Assembly: GCF_009647655.1 (NCBI RefSeq)
Contig: NZ_WJFD01000003.1
Coordinates: 620,001-684,000 of the forward strand
DNA: 64,000 nucleotides
Source of the DNA: Chitinophaga sp. SYP-B3965
GTDB taxonomy: Bacteria; Bacteroidota; Bacteroidia; Chitinophagales; Chitinophagaceae
Direction of reading: 5' to 3'
The notes below the pieces were generated by a model. The model was not told where the DNA came from. It saw nothing but the letters and a program-made list of their open reading frames with translations, and did not search any database. This document shows, one piece after another, positions 27,600 through 37,417 of the stretch. How positions within the stretch are numbered: the first letter of the stretch is position 1; the number at the start of each line of letters is the position of its first letter. Both the position numbers and the translations under genes were made by a program.

Positions 27600-29117
27600 T
27601 TATTTCGAATCATCCTTATACTGCTTTCTCAGTGCATCCAACTTCTGATGCAACTCCTTCGCAATCCCCGCATACGCCGGATCCCCATACACATTCTTCA
27701 TTTCAGAGGGATCCTTTTGCAGATCATACAACTCCCACTTATCGATATCGTTGTAAAAATGCATGAGCTTATAGCGATCAGTGCGTACACCGTAATGCCT
27801 GCGTACTTTATGTTCTCCGGGGAATTCATAATAGTGATAATAGATCGCATCTCTCCAGGCTATTTTCTTCCCTTCCATTAAAGGCTTCATCGACTTGCCC
27901 TGCAGATCGGCGGGAATTTTCACACCGGCGTATTCCAGGAAAGTAGGTGCATAATCAATGTTCTGCACCATTTCATTTACTTCTCCTTTCTTTTTAATAC
28001 CGGCGGGATAACGCATTACCATGGGCATCACTAATGATTCCTCATACATAAAACGTTTATCAAACCAGCCATGTTCGCCCATATAAAATCCCTGATCTGA
28101 AGTATAAATGACGATCGTATTTTCTGCCAGGCCATGCTGCTCCAGGTAATCCAGCACACGGCCAACATTACGGTCTACAGAAGCGATGCAACGCATGTAA
28201 TCTTCCATGTAACGCTGGTATTTCCATTCTGCCAGTGCTTTACCGCTGAGTTTATCTTTTTTGAATGCTGCGGTGATGGGATCATATTCTCTATCCCATG
28301 CTGCTTTCTGCTTTGCATTCATCCTTTCTGTGCCGGATACTTTTTGTTGCCATGGCCGGTTAGGATCACTGCTGGTATCTACTTTCAGGTCAGAGGCCAG
28401 GTGCATATGATTGGCAATAGTCATTTCCTGTAAGCCGGCAGCAGTGCGGCCTTCGTAGTTATCATAAAAATTAGGAGGCAAAGGATATTTGCGGCCGCGG
28501 AACTTATCAAAGTCTGCGGTATCCGGCATCCAGTTGCGGTGTGGCGCTTTATTATATAATAACAGGCAGAAAGGTTGTGAAGTATCACGGCCGTCCAGCC
28601 AGTTCAAGGCTTTATCGGTAATGATGTTGGTAGCATATCCTTCCACCCGTTCTCTCTTCCCATCCATCTTGATGAAATCAGGATTGTAATACTGACCCTG
28701 GCCGGGTACTACCGTCCAATAATTGAAACCGGTGGGATTGCTGATCAGGTGCCACTTTCCTACGAGCGCAGTCTGGTAGCCGGCCTGTTGCAATAACTTC
28801 GGAAAGGTTTGCTGCGAACTGTCGAACCGCACCGTGTTATCAATGTGCCCGTTCAGATGAGAAAATTTACCGGTGATGATCACTGCACGGCTGGGCGCAC
28901 AAATAGAGTTGGTGCAATAGCTTCGCTTAAAGACCAGTCCTTCTTTTCCAATCCTGTCTATGTTCGGCGTTTCCGTCAGCCCTTTGTGGAAAGTACTGAT
29001 GGCATTCTGCGCGTGATCATCAGACATGATCATAATGATGTTAGGTCTTTTCTTTGTTTGTGCAAAACCGTTGAGTGCTATCAGCAACGAACAGCTTGCC
29101 AGGATCATATACTTCAT
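27600..29117 (-). CDS. Formylglycine-dependent sulfatase
   Basis: This is a second, divergent type I sulfatase of about 505 residues. A signal peptide ends IALNGFAQ, which supports the ATG at 29117. Metal residues are in IMSDDHAQ (31-37), and the maturation motif is CAPSRAVIITG with Cys73, the classical CxPSR. Other landmarks are GKWHLI, IYTSDQGFYMGEHGWFDKRFMYEE and the C-terminal YHYYEFPGEHKVRRHYGVRTDRYKL split across the family fold. It begins 5 nt after the SGNH esterase gene, so the two are co-transcribed. Removing acetyl and sulfate groups together points to a decorated polysaccharide or host-type glycan (inference). Confidence 0.93.
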   Translation of the reverse strand: MKYMILASCSLLIALNGFAQTKKRPNIIMIMSDDHAQNAISTFHKGLTETPNIDRIGKEGLVFKRSYCTNSICAPSRAVIITGKFSHLNGHIDNTVRFDSSQQTFPKLLQQAGYQTALVGKWHLISNPTGFNYWTVVPGQGQYYNPDFIKMDGKRERVEGYATNIITDKALNWLDGRDTSQPFCLLLYNKAPHRNWMPDTADFDKFRGRKYPLPPNFYDNYEGRTAAGLQEMTIANHMHLASDLKVDTSSDPNRPWQQKVSGTERMNAKQKAAWDREYDPITAAFKKDKLSGKALAEWKYQRYMEDYMRCIASVDRNVGRVLDYLEQHGLAENTIVIYTSDQGFYMGEHGWFDKRFMYEESLVMPMVMRYPAGIKKKGEVNEMVQNIDYAPTFLEYAGVKIPADLQGKSMKPLMEGKKIAWRDAIYYHYYEFPGEHKVRRHYGVRTDRYKLMHFYNDIDKWELYDLQKDPSEMKNVYGDPAYAGIAKELHQKLDALRKQYKDDSK

Positions 29118-29122
29118 ATCAA

Positions 29123-30517
29123 TTACTTTTCTTCCCAATTATCAGTACGGAATGGATTCACCGGTAAACCTGCTTTGTTGAAGATGTTACCGATAGCTGT
29201 GTTGGTAAAAGCAAAACGCACTGCTTCCGGTTCCTTCACCGTTTTAGCGGATACGGTTACCGTATTGCCTTTTATCGTTACATCCGCAGGTACGAACTGA
29301 TGGTCTGCACCGGCAATAAAGAACTGTTCTGCTTTTTTACCTTTCAGCACCAGGCCGTCTTCTGCATTGTCAAAGTGAAGGATGATCTTGTTATCCTTCT
29401 TTTCCATCTGGTTGAACTGCGGACTTTTATAGGCAATGCCTGTTTTGCCGTAGGTATCACTCAGTGCCCAGTTAGCGAGACGAAGTCCTACATCATGTTT
29501 GTTACTGGGATGGATATTTCCGGTATCTGCTACGAGGTCTGTAATAACAGCCATGCCTGTACGCGGGAATTTCAGGGTTTCCGTTTGTGCTTCTCTCAGC
29601 AATGCACCTATAATGTTACCCTTACCATAATTATACGGCGCTATCTGTACGAAATAAAAAGGTAATTCTTTCTTCCATGCTTTGCGCCACGCGCTGATCA
29701 TGGTACCCATTAATTTAGTGTAAGTACCGGAGGTGGTGGTATTACTTTCTCCCTGGTACCAGATGGCTCCTGCGATGCTGAAGCTGGTAATAGGGGTTAT
29801 CATAGCATTGTAAGTATAACCGGGTGTGATTGGCCAGCTATTACTTGGCTTAAGTTTGGTGGCCGCTTCTTTTAACGCAGGATCATTTTCCACTTCCGGT
29901 GCAGGCGTCCAAACCTCTGCAGGTGTGCCACCCCAGCTGGTGTTGATGAGCCCGATAGGAATATTCAGGTCCTGCCGTAATTTCTTTCCGAAGAAATACC
30001 CGACAGCACTAAACCCTTTCAGCGTATTGGAATCACAGGCCACCCAGCTGGCGCTGCAATCATCCTGTGGATATTCGGCTGTTGTATTAGGGATCTGGAA
30101 GAAGCGGATCTTACTGTCTGCACAGGTAGGAAATTCTGCTATAACATCTTTCAAGCCCTGGTAAGAACTCCAGGCCATATTACTCTGGCCGCTGCATACC
30201 CATACTTCACCGATGAGCACGTTTTCCAGTTTCACCAGGTTATTACCTTGTAACGAGATCGTGTAAGGGCCACCAGCTTCTGGTGTTTTAATACTGATGC
30301 GCCATTTGGCATCACTTGTGGTAACCGTTGAATCCAGGCTGTTGTTCCAGGAAGTGTGTACCCTGATCTTTTCACCGGCATGTGCCCAGCCCCAAAGCTG
30401 TACGGTAGAATTTCTCTGCAAAACCATATTGCTGGCAATCACTGCAGGCAGGCGGATCTGACCGGAAGCCCAGGTGCAGCAGCATACTAAAAGGAACGTT
30501 GATAGAAAACGTGGCAT
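29123..30517 (-). CDS. Sialate O-acetylesterase-like SGNH hydrolase
   Basis: This secreted carbohydrate esterase belongs to the family that includes sialate 9-O-acetylesterases and plant-polysaccharide acetylesterases. A signal peptide ends TWASGQ. An N-terminal jelly-roll (IRLPAVIASNMVLQR, VQLWGWAHAGEKI) precedes the catalytic core with CSGQSNMAW (nucleophile Ser112), IWYQGESN and the terminal acid/base region NIHPSNKHDVGLRLANW. The 464-residue length is typical. It is upstream of, and 5 nt from, a sulfatase. It is a paralogue of the gene at 62465-63961. Whether it acts on sialic acid or on xylan or fucan acetyls cannot be decided here. Confidence 0.9.
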   Translation of the reverse strand: MPRFLSTFLLVCCCTWASGQIRLPAVIASNMVLQRNSTVQLWGWAHAGEKIRVHTSWNNSLDSTVTTSDAKWRISIKTPEAGGPYTISLQGNNLVKLENVLIGEVWVCSGQSNMAWSSYQGLKDVIAEFPTCADSKIRFFQIPNTTAEYPQDDCSASWVACDSNTLKGFSAVGYFFGKKLRQDLNIPIGLINTSWGGTPAEVWTPAPEVENDPALKEAATKLKPSNSWPITPGYTYNAMITPITSFSIAGAIWYQGESNTTTSGTYTKLMGTMISAWRKAWKKELPFYFVQIAPYNYGKGNIIGALLREAQTETLKFPRTGMAVITDLVADTGNIHPSNKHDVGLRLANWALSDTYGKTGIAYKSPQFNQMEKKDNKIILHFDNAEDGLVLKGKKAEQFFIAGADHQFVPADVTIKGNTVTVSAKTVKEPEAVRFAFTNTAIGNIFNKAGLPVNPFRTDNWEEK

Positions 30518-30600
30518 GATGATGAATAAATTTTAATTGTATAGAGTAGACGGTTTCGTCCGGTCAAATTAATAAACCTAACGCAGAAATCACAATAAGC

Positions 30601-32487
30601 TTAACGGAACTGAAGGAAAGAAGGGGCCCTCATGGCAAATATATCGAAACGGAGATCCACTACGGTAGTGACCTCAAAATACACATTACGCTGACCGGGA
30701 GGGGCATCCGGGAAATAGTAAGCCCCCAGTTTGAAGGTATTCAATGGCAGGTTTTCGTTCCTGATCCTTACTCCCAGCCCGTATCCTGTGTACACCGGGT
30801 TTTCCAGTAAATAGTTTTCCTTGTAGGACACCTGGGAAGCCTGTACTGATGCAAAGAAATTAAACTTGAAGCCATACACTTTCCAGGGACTGTAATACAC
30901 TCCCTCGGAACGCAGGTTGATACGATGAAAACCACTGATTTTGGTATCCCGGTATCCCCAGATACCGCGCTCCATATTTATATCCAGTGGTTTATAGAAA
31001 TAATTGTTAGGATTGCCGAGGTAATCAATATTCACGAACAGCCGGAAAGCCCCCTTCCAAAAACGCATCAGGCGACTGTAATAAGCTGCCTTGGCACTGA
31101 TCACCATATCTTCAGAAATATTCCGCTGCCAGAAACTACTGATACCGGCGCCAATACTCAACAAACCATTCAATCTTGTATGCCAGTACTTTTCTCCTTC
31201 CAGCCCTGTGTAGAAACGTTTCCTGTCCATCCAGTTCTCCCAGCCTGCGGACAAGCCCATCCTGTAACCGTAGGGAATATCCTCGGTTCGGCCAAAGCCA
31301 AAGAACTGATGGGTTTTGAAGTAATCCTGTTTAAAAAGCAGCAACTGGCCCAGGTAGTAGTGCCGGTCGTTATAAATGGGATCTTTTATGAAGGTAGGTT
31401 GCGAGGGATTTTTATCAAACTTCAGGTTGAAATACCTCCCCAGTATAGCCAGGTTGGGTCTGTTATAAGAACGCCCATCATTCCGGAAACGGTTTAAGAA
31501 ACTATAACCCGTCCAGATATCCAGTACTTTATAGGCATAATCCCTGAAGATGCTATCCGGCTGGCCATAAATATTGATGGAATAATTCCGGGAGAGCGTG
31601 AATCCTCCTGCAAACTTTGCTGAGTTCCGATACAAAGGCCGCTCTACCTGCAGGTAATAAGATCCTTCGTACACGTTACTGTCCAGCGGCAATTGCGTAT
31701 TCAGGCTGCTGTAGCCAACTGCCGCATCCAGGAAGGTTCCTAATATATTGTATTTTGTATATCTCGCTTCCGTGCCCCAGGGCCGGCTGTACGCATTATT
31801 CCATCGGAATCCGAACTGTAATCCCTGCCCTGCCCCAAACAGGTTATTATTAAAAATTTTGGCTGCGACGGCATTGGCACTGGCTTCCCGGAGGTCCAGC
31901 CCATATTCGAATACATCCTTGGTCACCACCATTACATCCACAGAATCCATATAAGCCGTTTCCACCATGAGGATCCGGGCATCCTGGATAAAGGGCCTGT
32001 TACGGAGATACCTTTCATTATCTGCGAACTCGTATGCATTCACCGTATCCTTTTCCCGGAAAAAGAGGTTTTGTTTGATCAGCCATTCTTCCGAATCAAA
32101 ATGGAGGCGGTTGGCCAGGTGGATCAACTTCATGGAAGTGGTGAAAGTGGTATCGTTGATATTCCGGGGACCGAATACTTTCACCCGGCGGTAATAGATA
32201 TGACGAATCGTTCTGCCGCCATGGGGCAGAAATCCCTGTTCACTCCTGATCATACTGCTATCATCTGTAGAAGGCGGTGGGTCATTGTGCCGGGAGAGCT
32301 TAAAAAGTACAGAATCCCGGTAACGCCTGCTCTTCAGAGAGTCGACATAAGTATTGAATTTCTTGAACCACCTTTTGCCCTGCGCCGGTATGGTGTCCGC
32401 CTGCGCAGCAGCCTTTTGTGGCATGCAAAACAAAATCAGGTAACAGCTAAGGGTTGCAATAATGCTTATTTTCCAGTACAGTTTCAA
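30601..32487 (-). CDS. Outer-membrane beta-barrel protein, POTRA/Omp85-like
   Basis: The signal peptide (KISIIATLSCYLILFC, cleavage near KAAAQ) begins right after a TTG codon at 32487. The codon before it is a stop (TAA TTG) and the next Met lies inside the signal peptide, so TTG initiation is well supported. Residues ~100-200 resemble a POTRA-type module (SEEWLIKQNLFFREKDTV, YLRNRPFIQDARILMV, VDVMVVTKDVFEYGLDL). The rest is rich in amphipathic beta-strands and ends in Phe-Arg after LRFDIFAMRAPSFLQF. That suggests an Omp85/ShlB-like barrel used for insertion or translocation, but the assignment to a subfamily is uncertain. It is encoded alone, downstream of the GH20 terminator region. Confidence 0.7.
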   Translation of the reverse strand: MKLYWKISIIATLSCYLILFCMPQKAAAQADTIPAQGKRWFKKFNTYVDSLKSRRYRDSVLFKLSRHNDPPPSTDDSSMIRSEQGFLPHGGRTIRHIYYRRVKVFGPRNINDTTFTTSMKLIHLANRLHFDSEEWLIKQNLFFREKDTVNAYEFADNERYLRNRPFIQDARILMVETAYMDSVDVMVVTKDVFEYGLDLREASANAVAAKIFNNNLFGAGQGLQFGFRWNNAYSRPWGTEARYTKYNILGTFLDAAVGYSSLNTQLPLDSNVYEGSYYLQVERPLYRNSAKFAGGFTLSRNYSINIYGQPDSIFRDYAYKVLDIWTGYSFLNRFRNDGRSYNRPNLAILGRYFNLKFDKNPSQPTFIKDPIYNDRHYYLGQLLLFKQDYFKTHQFFGFGRTEDIPYGYRMGLSAGWENWMDRKRFYTGLEGEKYWHTRLNGLLSIGAGISSFWQRNISEDMVISAKAAYYSRLMRFWKGAFRLFVNIDYLGNPNNYFYKPLDINMERGIWGYRDTKISGFHRINLRSEGVYYSPWKVYGFKFNFFASVQASQVSYKENYLLENPVYTGYGLGVRIRNENLPLNTFKLGAYYFPDAPPGQRNVYFEVTTVVDLRFDIFAMRAPSFLQFR

Positions 32488-32543
32488 TTATTCCCTTGTT
32501 CGTAAACAACAATACAATTTTTTGACCAATTATGCGGATTACT

Positions 32544-32591
32544 GAAAAAAAACAAGGGAAGGGCAAACAATACCTGTTTGCTCCCTCCCTT
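32544..32591 (-). terminator. Terminator of the GH20 gene
   Basis: On the minus strand a long stem with CAAACA/TGTTTG as inner helix and a purine/pyrimidine outer helix with one bulge and one mismatch is followed by eight T residues. It lies just after the GH20 stop. Confidence 0.75.
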
Positions 32592-32614
32592 CCTATAACT
32601 TGTAATATTCTGAC

Positions 32615-35104
32615 CTAGTTTTGTATGGTAACCGTTCTGCCGCTTCTACCCACACTATCATACACTTTTAGTTTTATGATCCCTTTCTGCGCTATCGGCG
32701 CTGTATAAACGGGACTTTTAGCCGTTGGCTCTTTCCCGTCTGTACTATAACGGATGACAAGGCCCGGAAGTTGCACATTCGCTAAAACTTTTCCATCTTC
32801 CACCACGGCCCCTGCTGTGGGTATGCGATATGCATATCCCCCGTTCCATACAGCCAGCCGGGGTAGTTCCCTTTTACCTACCACATTCGCAAAAACGTTC
32901 CAGGCTTCATTATACAAGGTCTCGCTTTTTGTCCAGGAAGGATCTTTTGCCCAGGCTCGTTCAGCCATGCCCAGGAGTTTTGGTAATAAAAGATATTCCA
33001 GCTGCGCCGGGGTTTTAACGGTTTCAGACCATAATGCCGCCTGGATACCGGTGATATTCTCCTGCCCGTATTCCGTTAAACGATCCTTTCCGGTAAAGGT
33101 AGAAGCTGGTAAAGGATTACCGGCACCATCTTCTTTGGAATTTTTATAGAGATCGAAAGGAATAAAGTAGAACGGTTTGTCCACATCCACAAAACCACCC
33201 CAATAAAAACCGGGTTCATTATAATCCCGTGTGTAAGCCATGTCGAAATAATAATTGCTCACACCGGATAACACTACTTTATATCCTGCATTGGCCAAAC
33301 GATAGGCCAGATCTTCCACGCCCCAGCCCATCACGTTATTCCATACATCCAGCTGAAAATTGCGGTTGCCGAAATCGGGATTCGCGATCATTACTGTTTG
33401 TCCGTCCTTTTTTGTTTTGCGCATACCGGCTTCTTCCCAACCATATAATTGTAAGCCACGTTTATTCACGATCTGTGCTACTTTATCGTAGAAATAATAC
33501 CACAGATCGTCCGTATGTTTCAGAGATGGATTATCTTTTATCAATTGCTGGCTAACAGGAGACTTTTCCCATACGCCTGCGGGTGTTTCATCTCCTCCCA
33601 TGTGAATGATATCTAAGGGAGCTCCTGCTTCTTTATGCATCGCTGCCAGTTCATCCACTACTTTTTCCAGGAATTTGTAGGTGGAAGGAAGCGCCACATT
33701 CATAACATTATCTTTCCATTCCTGCACAGAGCGGTACTGACTTTTATCATCCGGATCACTCAGCCTGTATTCATTTGCAGCGGTTGCGTTTCCTGCCTTC
33801 ATGAACTTAGCATAACGCGCATCCATAGATTTAATAGCTGCGCGGGCATGGCCGGGCATTTCAACTTCTGGGATCACTTTAATGTGCCGGGCATTTGCGT
33901 ATTTTAATATTTCGATGTAATCTGCTTTTGTGTAGAAACCGGAACCGGTAGTATTATTTATATCCGGACCAGAACCATAAGAAGGTTGTATGGCAGTCAA
34001 CTCTTGCAGATCATGTCCTCTGCGGCCGCCTACTTCTGTCAGTTCAGGCAAACCGGGTATTTCTATCCGCCATCCTTCATCATCACTCATGTGTAAATGA
34101 AAAACGTTGAGTTTGTATAACGCCATTACATCCAGTACCCTTAAAACTTCTGCTTTAGCGTGGAAATTGCGGGAAACATCCAGCATAAAAGAGCGGAAGG
34201 GGAAACGGGGTGCATCTGTTACTTGTGCATATTGCAAAGTAACCGTTTTTGCTTTGACAGGTAATAAAGAGCGAAGGGATTGTATGCCGTAAAAAGCCCC
34301 TTCTGAGTTGGGCGCAGTGATCAGGATGCCGTTGTTGTCAATGCTCAGTGTATAGCTGTCTTTTATTGCTGCTTTGACGATGCGAATGTTAGGATTACCC
34401 GTTTTAACTGGCTTGCCAAACACCTTACTCAATTCTGCTGCCAGGAAGTCCGCTTCCTGTGCAAAGGCAGGGTCGGCACTGATCGAAATATCCCCACCCA
34501 ATTCATACTTCCCTTCTTTCTTTTCATAACTAACCGGCGTAGGAAAAATAACCGGTAATTCTTCTGCCGGAATATCTTTCGTAGTGCTGTTCTTCTGATA
34601 AATATCTGCGGCGGTAGTTTGTGCTTTCTTATCACTCGCATTCCGGAGTAATTGTTTATCCTGTGTGGAAGGGATCACTTTAAACTCCGCAAAAGAATAT
34701 CCCTTTGCCGGTTCTTTATCCCATACAATGTAAGGCCCGTCTGGCGCATCCGTATAGTTGGTGACCCAGGCTACAGAAATGATATTGATCTTTAAAGAAT
34801 CCCCCGGTGCAATACCTCCAAAACCGGCCTTTGGTTTCAAAGTGTACAGATGGCCGTTAATGTGCCCAGCTTCAATACCCGGTGCTACTTCTCCCGGTGT
34901 TACAAAACGGATGAAATTGTAATAGATCGTCCAACCGGAAGCCGGGAAAACCTGTTTGGTGTTGTTGATGATGGTGAACGTGGATAAAGACTGCGCCTTC
35001 CCCTGGTAACCATTCTCCACTAACTCCCAGGTAATGGTGGGTGTTTTTTGAGCCTGGGCCAGGGAGGAAAACAGTAAGAAAACAAACATTAGTCTGAGCT
35101 GCAT
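32615..35104 (-). CDS. GH20 beta-N-acetylhexosaminidase
   Basis: This secreted exo-enzyme releases terminal GlcNAc or GalNAc by substrate-assisted catalysis. A signal peptide ends LAQAQ (19). Residues 20-150 match the chitobiase N-terminal carbohydrate-binding-like domain, 185-300 the GH20b domain, and 300-690 the TIM barrel with FHLHMSDDEGWRIEI and the catalytic pair Asp505-Glu506 in HMGGDETP. A chitobiase C-terminal domain (~750-829, VIRYSTDGKEPTAKSPVYT) ends the protein. At 829 residues the full four-domain architecture is intact. It lies 85 nt downstream of a GH18 chitinase on the same strand, so the two probably act in sequence on chitin or GlcNAc-containing glycans. Confidence 0.95.
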   Translation of the reverse strand: MQLRLMFVFLLFSSLAQAQKTPTITWELVENGYQGKAQSLSTFTIINNTKQVFPASGWTIYYNFIRFVTPGEVAPGIEAGHINGHLYTLKPKAGFGGIAPGDSLKINIISVAWVTNYTDAPDGPYIVWDKEPAKGYSFAEFKVIPSTQDKQLLRNASDKKAQTTAADIYQKNSTTKDIPAEELPVIFPTPVSYEKKEGKYELGGDISISADPAFAQEADFLAAELSKVFGKPVKTGNPNIRIVKAAIKDSYTLSIDNNGILITAPNSEGAFYGIQSLRSLLPVKAKTVTLQYAQVTDAPRFPFRSFMLDVSRNFHAKAEVLRVLDVMALYKLNVFHLHMSDDEGWRIEIPGLPELTEVGGRRGHDLQELTAIQPSYGSGPDINNTTGSGFYTKADYIEILKYANARHIKVIPEVEMPGHARAAIKSMDARYAKFMKAGNATAANEYRLSDPDDKSQYRSVQEWKDNVMNVALPSTYKFLEKVVDELAAMHKEAGAPLDIIHMGGDETPAGVWEKSPVSQQLIKDNPSLKHTDDLWYYFYDKVAQIVNKRGLQLYGWEEAGMRKTKKDGQTVMIANPDFGNRNFQLDVWNNVMGWGVEDLAYRLANAGYKVVLSGVSNYYFDMAYTRDYNEPGFYWGGFVDVDKPFYFIPFDLYKNSKEDGAGNPLPASTFTGKDRLTEYGQENITGIQAALWSETVKTPAQLEYLLLPKLLGMAERAWAKDPSWTKSETLYNEAWNVFANVVGKRELPRLAVWNGGYAYRIPTAGAVVEDGKVLANVQLPGLVIRYSTDGKEPTAKSPVYTAPIAQKGIIKLKVYDSVGRSGRTVTIQN

Positions 35105-35189
35105 ATAGTTAGGATTTAATTACAAAATATCAAAAACGAAGAACGGCTTGAGCGGGCCGCTATTCATGATCGATCATCTGTAATTACTT

Positions 35190-36311
35190 TTAAAATGACT
35201 GATTAATGGCATGCAGGAGATATCCTTTAGGATCACTGGAATACTCCCAGAACATCACACCTCCCAGTTTATATTTCTTCACATACTTGCATTTCGCTTT
35301 CACGGAACGCTCATCATCATAAGTGATAAAAACATTGTTCACCGGATGAAAGAGATAAGGTGCTTTGGCGCGTTTATCCCAATGGCGGTCATATCCCTGT
35401 ACCATGAGGCTATCTTTCAAACGGGTGTAACCTCCGCTGCGGGCTCCTTTCAGGGCCTGGCGGTTGAGGCCTTTATTATCGCCGTTGGGCATCGTCCAGC
35501 CACGGCCGTAAAATGCTACGCCCATTACTATTTTCTCTGCGGGTACACCTGCACGGAGATACAATCTTACAGAACGGTCTGCTGAAGCTTCCAGGCTGTC
35601 TTTCGTTGAACCATATAAGTTAGTATGGTGACCGGCAATACCTTTCTCATTTGTTTTGTAATCGTAGCTCATGATGTTCACGTAATCCAGGTATTGCTGG
35701 GCTTTGCGCATCTCTGTATGATCAATAAAATACTGGCCGCCACCTACTGCTGTGGTGAGCTGGTATTTTTTGCCGGTTTCCTTTTCCAGTGAGTCCAGTG
35801 AAAAACGGATGGCTTTGAACATATTGGTATAGTTCTCTTTATCTTCCGGGCGGTAGATATTACCTTGTTCGCCGGGCACTCCGGGATATTCCCAATCGAT
35901 ATCCACGCCGTCCAGTTTGTACTTGCGAACGATGTCCACGGCTGTGGCGGCAAAAAGCTGCTGGCCTTTTTCCGTGAGTACGGCGTCTGAGAAGTTCTCT
36001 GACCAGGACCATCCGCCAATGGAAATCAATATCTTAAGATCAGGATTTCTTAGTTTGAGGGCATTAAGTGTACGGAAGTTGATGGAGTCTGTGCCCAGAT
36101 TGCTTAACCAGGCCTGGCCGTTCTTCACATCCACAAAAGCGTAATTGATGTGGGTGAGTTTTTCCACTTCAATGGAAGCGGGGTCTTTGATCAATCCGCG
36201 ATAGCCGCCTACGTAGGCGATCACTACTGGTTTGCGGCGTTCTTTGTCTGCCTTTTTGAAGGCCATGCAAAAGAAGAGGATAGCTGATATAAGGAGTATT
36301 GGATAGCGCAT
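35190..36311 (-). CDS. GH18 chitinase
   Basis: This is a secreted endo- or exo-chitinase-type enzyme of the GH18 family. The ATG at 36311 is chosen because MRYPILLISAILFFC starts a signal peptide; an upstream frame adds only hydrophobic residues. The DxxDxDxE motif is LDGVDIDWEYPG with Asp134, Asp137, Asp139 and catalytic Glu141. Earlier LISIGGWSWSENF is the family's SxGG motif. Later strands include YVNIMSYDY and VMFWEYSSDPKG. No carbohydrate-binding module is attached. It precedes the GH20 hexosaminidase, which would split the released chito-oligosaccharides. Confidence 0.94.
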   Translation of the reverse strand: MRYPILLISAILFFCMAFKKADKERRKPVVIAYVGGYRGLIKDPASIEVEKLTHINYAFVDVKNGQAWLSNLGTDSINFRTLNALKLRNPDLKILISIGGWSWSENFSDAVLTEKGQQLFAATAVDIVRKYKLDGVDIDWEYPGVPGEQGNIYRPEDKENYTNMFKAIRFSLDSLEKETGKKYQLTTAVGGGQYFIDHTEMRKAQQYLDYVNIMSYDYKTNEKGIAGHHTNLYGSTKDSLEASADRSVRLYLRAGVPAEKIVMGVAFYGRGWTMPNGDNKGLNRQALKGARSGGYTRLKDSLMVQGYDRHWDKRAKAPYLFHPVNNVFITYDDERSVKAKCKYVKKYKLGGVMFWEYSSDPKGYLLHAINQSF

Positions 36312-36345
36312 CCTTAAAAATAGTAAAAAAGGCGAGATAAAGAGA

Positions 36346-36371
36346 AGGGCCAACCTGAAAAGGTTAGCCCT
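36346..36371 (-). terminator. Hairpin between tonB and the chitinase gene
   Basis: AGGGCCAACCT pairs with AGGTTAGCCCT with one mismatch around GAAA. It lies downstream of the TonB gene and upstream of the chitinase on the minus strand, with a moderately T-rich tail. It probably separates the two units. Confidence 0.5.
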
Positions 36372-36456
36372 AATATCATATCCACATTTAGCGTCATCTA
36401 CTGCTAATAATAGATGCCGGGGTTATGATGCTGGAATTTATCAGATTCCATAAATA

Positions 36457-37305
36457 TTATTGTTGATCTGCAAGGGTAAATCTTATGGGGAGGTTAAAGT
36501 ATACGGATACATTCTCTCCATTCTGCCGGCCAGGTTTCCATTTTGGCATCTTTTTCACTACGCGCATGGCTTCTTCTTCCAATCCGCCTCCTTTCTTTGC
36601 GCCTTCTACCACTACGTTACCGATCTCTCCGTTCTTGAACACTACAAATTTTACAAACACTGTTCCTGAGATACCTGTTTCAGAAGCGATGGTTGGATAA
36701 TTGGTGTTATTTCTCAGGAACTTCATCAATGCAGCTTCTCCACCCGGGAACTCTGGCATGATCTCTATGAAGCCGGTAAAAATTTCTTCTTTTTCTTTTG
36801 CCTTAGGGGCTTCTACAAAACTACCCGTCTTACCCATTCCTTCCGGCACTTCAAAATCTGCACCATCCGGATTTCCCTTATCAATATTAGCAACGCCTAT
36901 CACTTTATCTATCATGTCTGCATTCTTCGGCACTTCATCCCTAGGATCTATCTCGTCTGCAGCTACGATCTGGAAAGTAGTGGCTTTGATCATTGGTTTG
37001 GAAGCCGGTGGCTCTATTTGTTTTACCGGCGGAGGGGTATAAACAGGTGGTTTTTCGATGTCAACATTTCTTATAGTTATTGGATCAGGTGCCACATATG
37101 CTTCACGCACATTGTCAGCAGCAATTAAATTTGTACTGATCAAATACCCTCCTATAATCACCACTACAATAGCAGACATCCCCATCACGGCATTGCGCAC
37201 ACGTTTATCATATTTGCGGCGCAGGTCATAAGCTCCATAATCTTTGTTACGATCATCAAAAAGGATGTCGAGGAATTCTGAGTTTAAGAGTTTGGTTGTT
37301 TCCAT
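36457..37305 (-). CDS. TonB family energy transducer
   Basis: This inner-membrane-anchored protein couples the ExbBD proton motor to TonB-dependent receptors such as the SusC here. The ATG at 37305 gives the typical Bacteroidota start (METTKLLNSEFLDILFDDR, KDYGAYDLRRKYDKRVRNA). One transmembrane helix (~42-62) and a Pro-rich stretch (PPVYTPPPVKQIEPP) follow, and a C-terminal TonB_C domain (~195-282, GISGTVFVKFVVFKNGEIG, MPKWKPGRQNG) ends the protein. The longer upstream reading frame lacks support. No exbBD gene is adjacent. It is divergent from the RND efflux operon. Confidence 0.93.
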   Translation of the reverse strand: METTKLLNSEFLDILFDDRNKDYGAYDLRRKYDKRVRNAVMGMSAIVVVIIGGYLISTNLIAADNVREAYVAPDPITIRNVDIEKPPVYTPPPVKQIEPPASKPMIKATTFQIVAADEIDPRDEVPKNADMIDKVIGVANIDKGNPDGADFEVPEGMGKTGSFVEAPKAKEKEEIFTGFIEIMPEFPGGEAALMKFLRNNTNYPTIASETGISGTVFVKFVVFKNGEIGNVVVEGAKKGGGLEEEAMRVVKKMPKWKPGRQNGENVSVYFNLPIRFTLADQQ

Positions 37306-37417
37306 GGCAGTTTGTTTAGTACTGAGATGCGCCCTCTGATTTTTTCCATAAGTGGTCTGAAACATTGAACTTTTTTGAGTAGTTTGGTGTTCTTTAAGCA
37401 CATCCTTCGGTCTCTAA

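Noticed and set aside
30925-31497. A 190-codon plus-strand frame
   Set aside because: It lies opposite the outer-membrane barrel gene and its translation lacks any domain.
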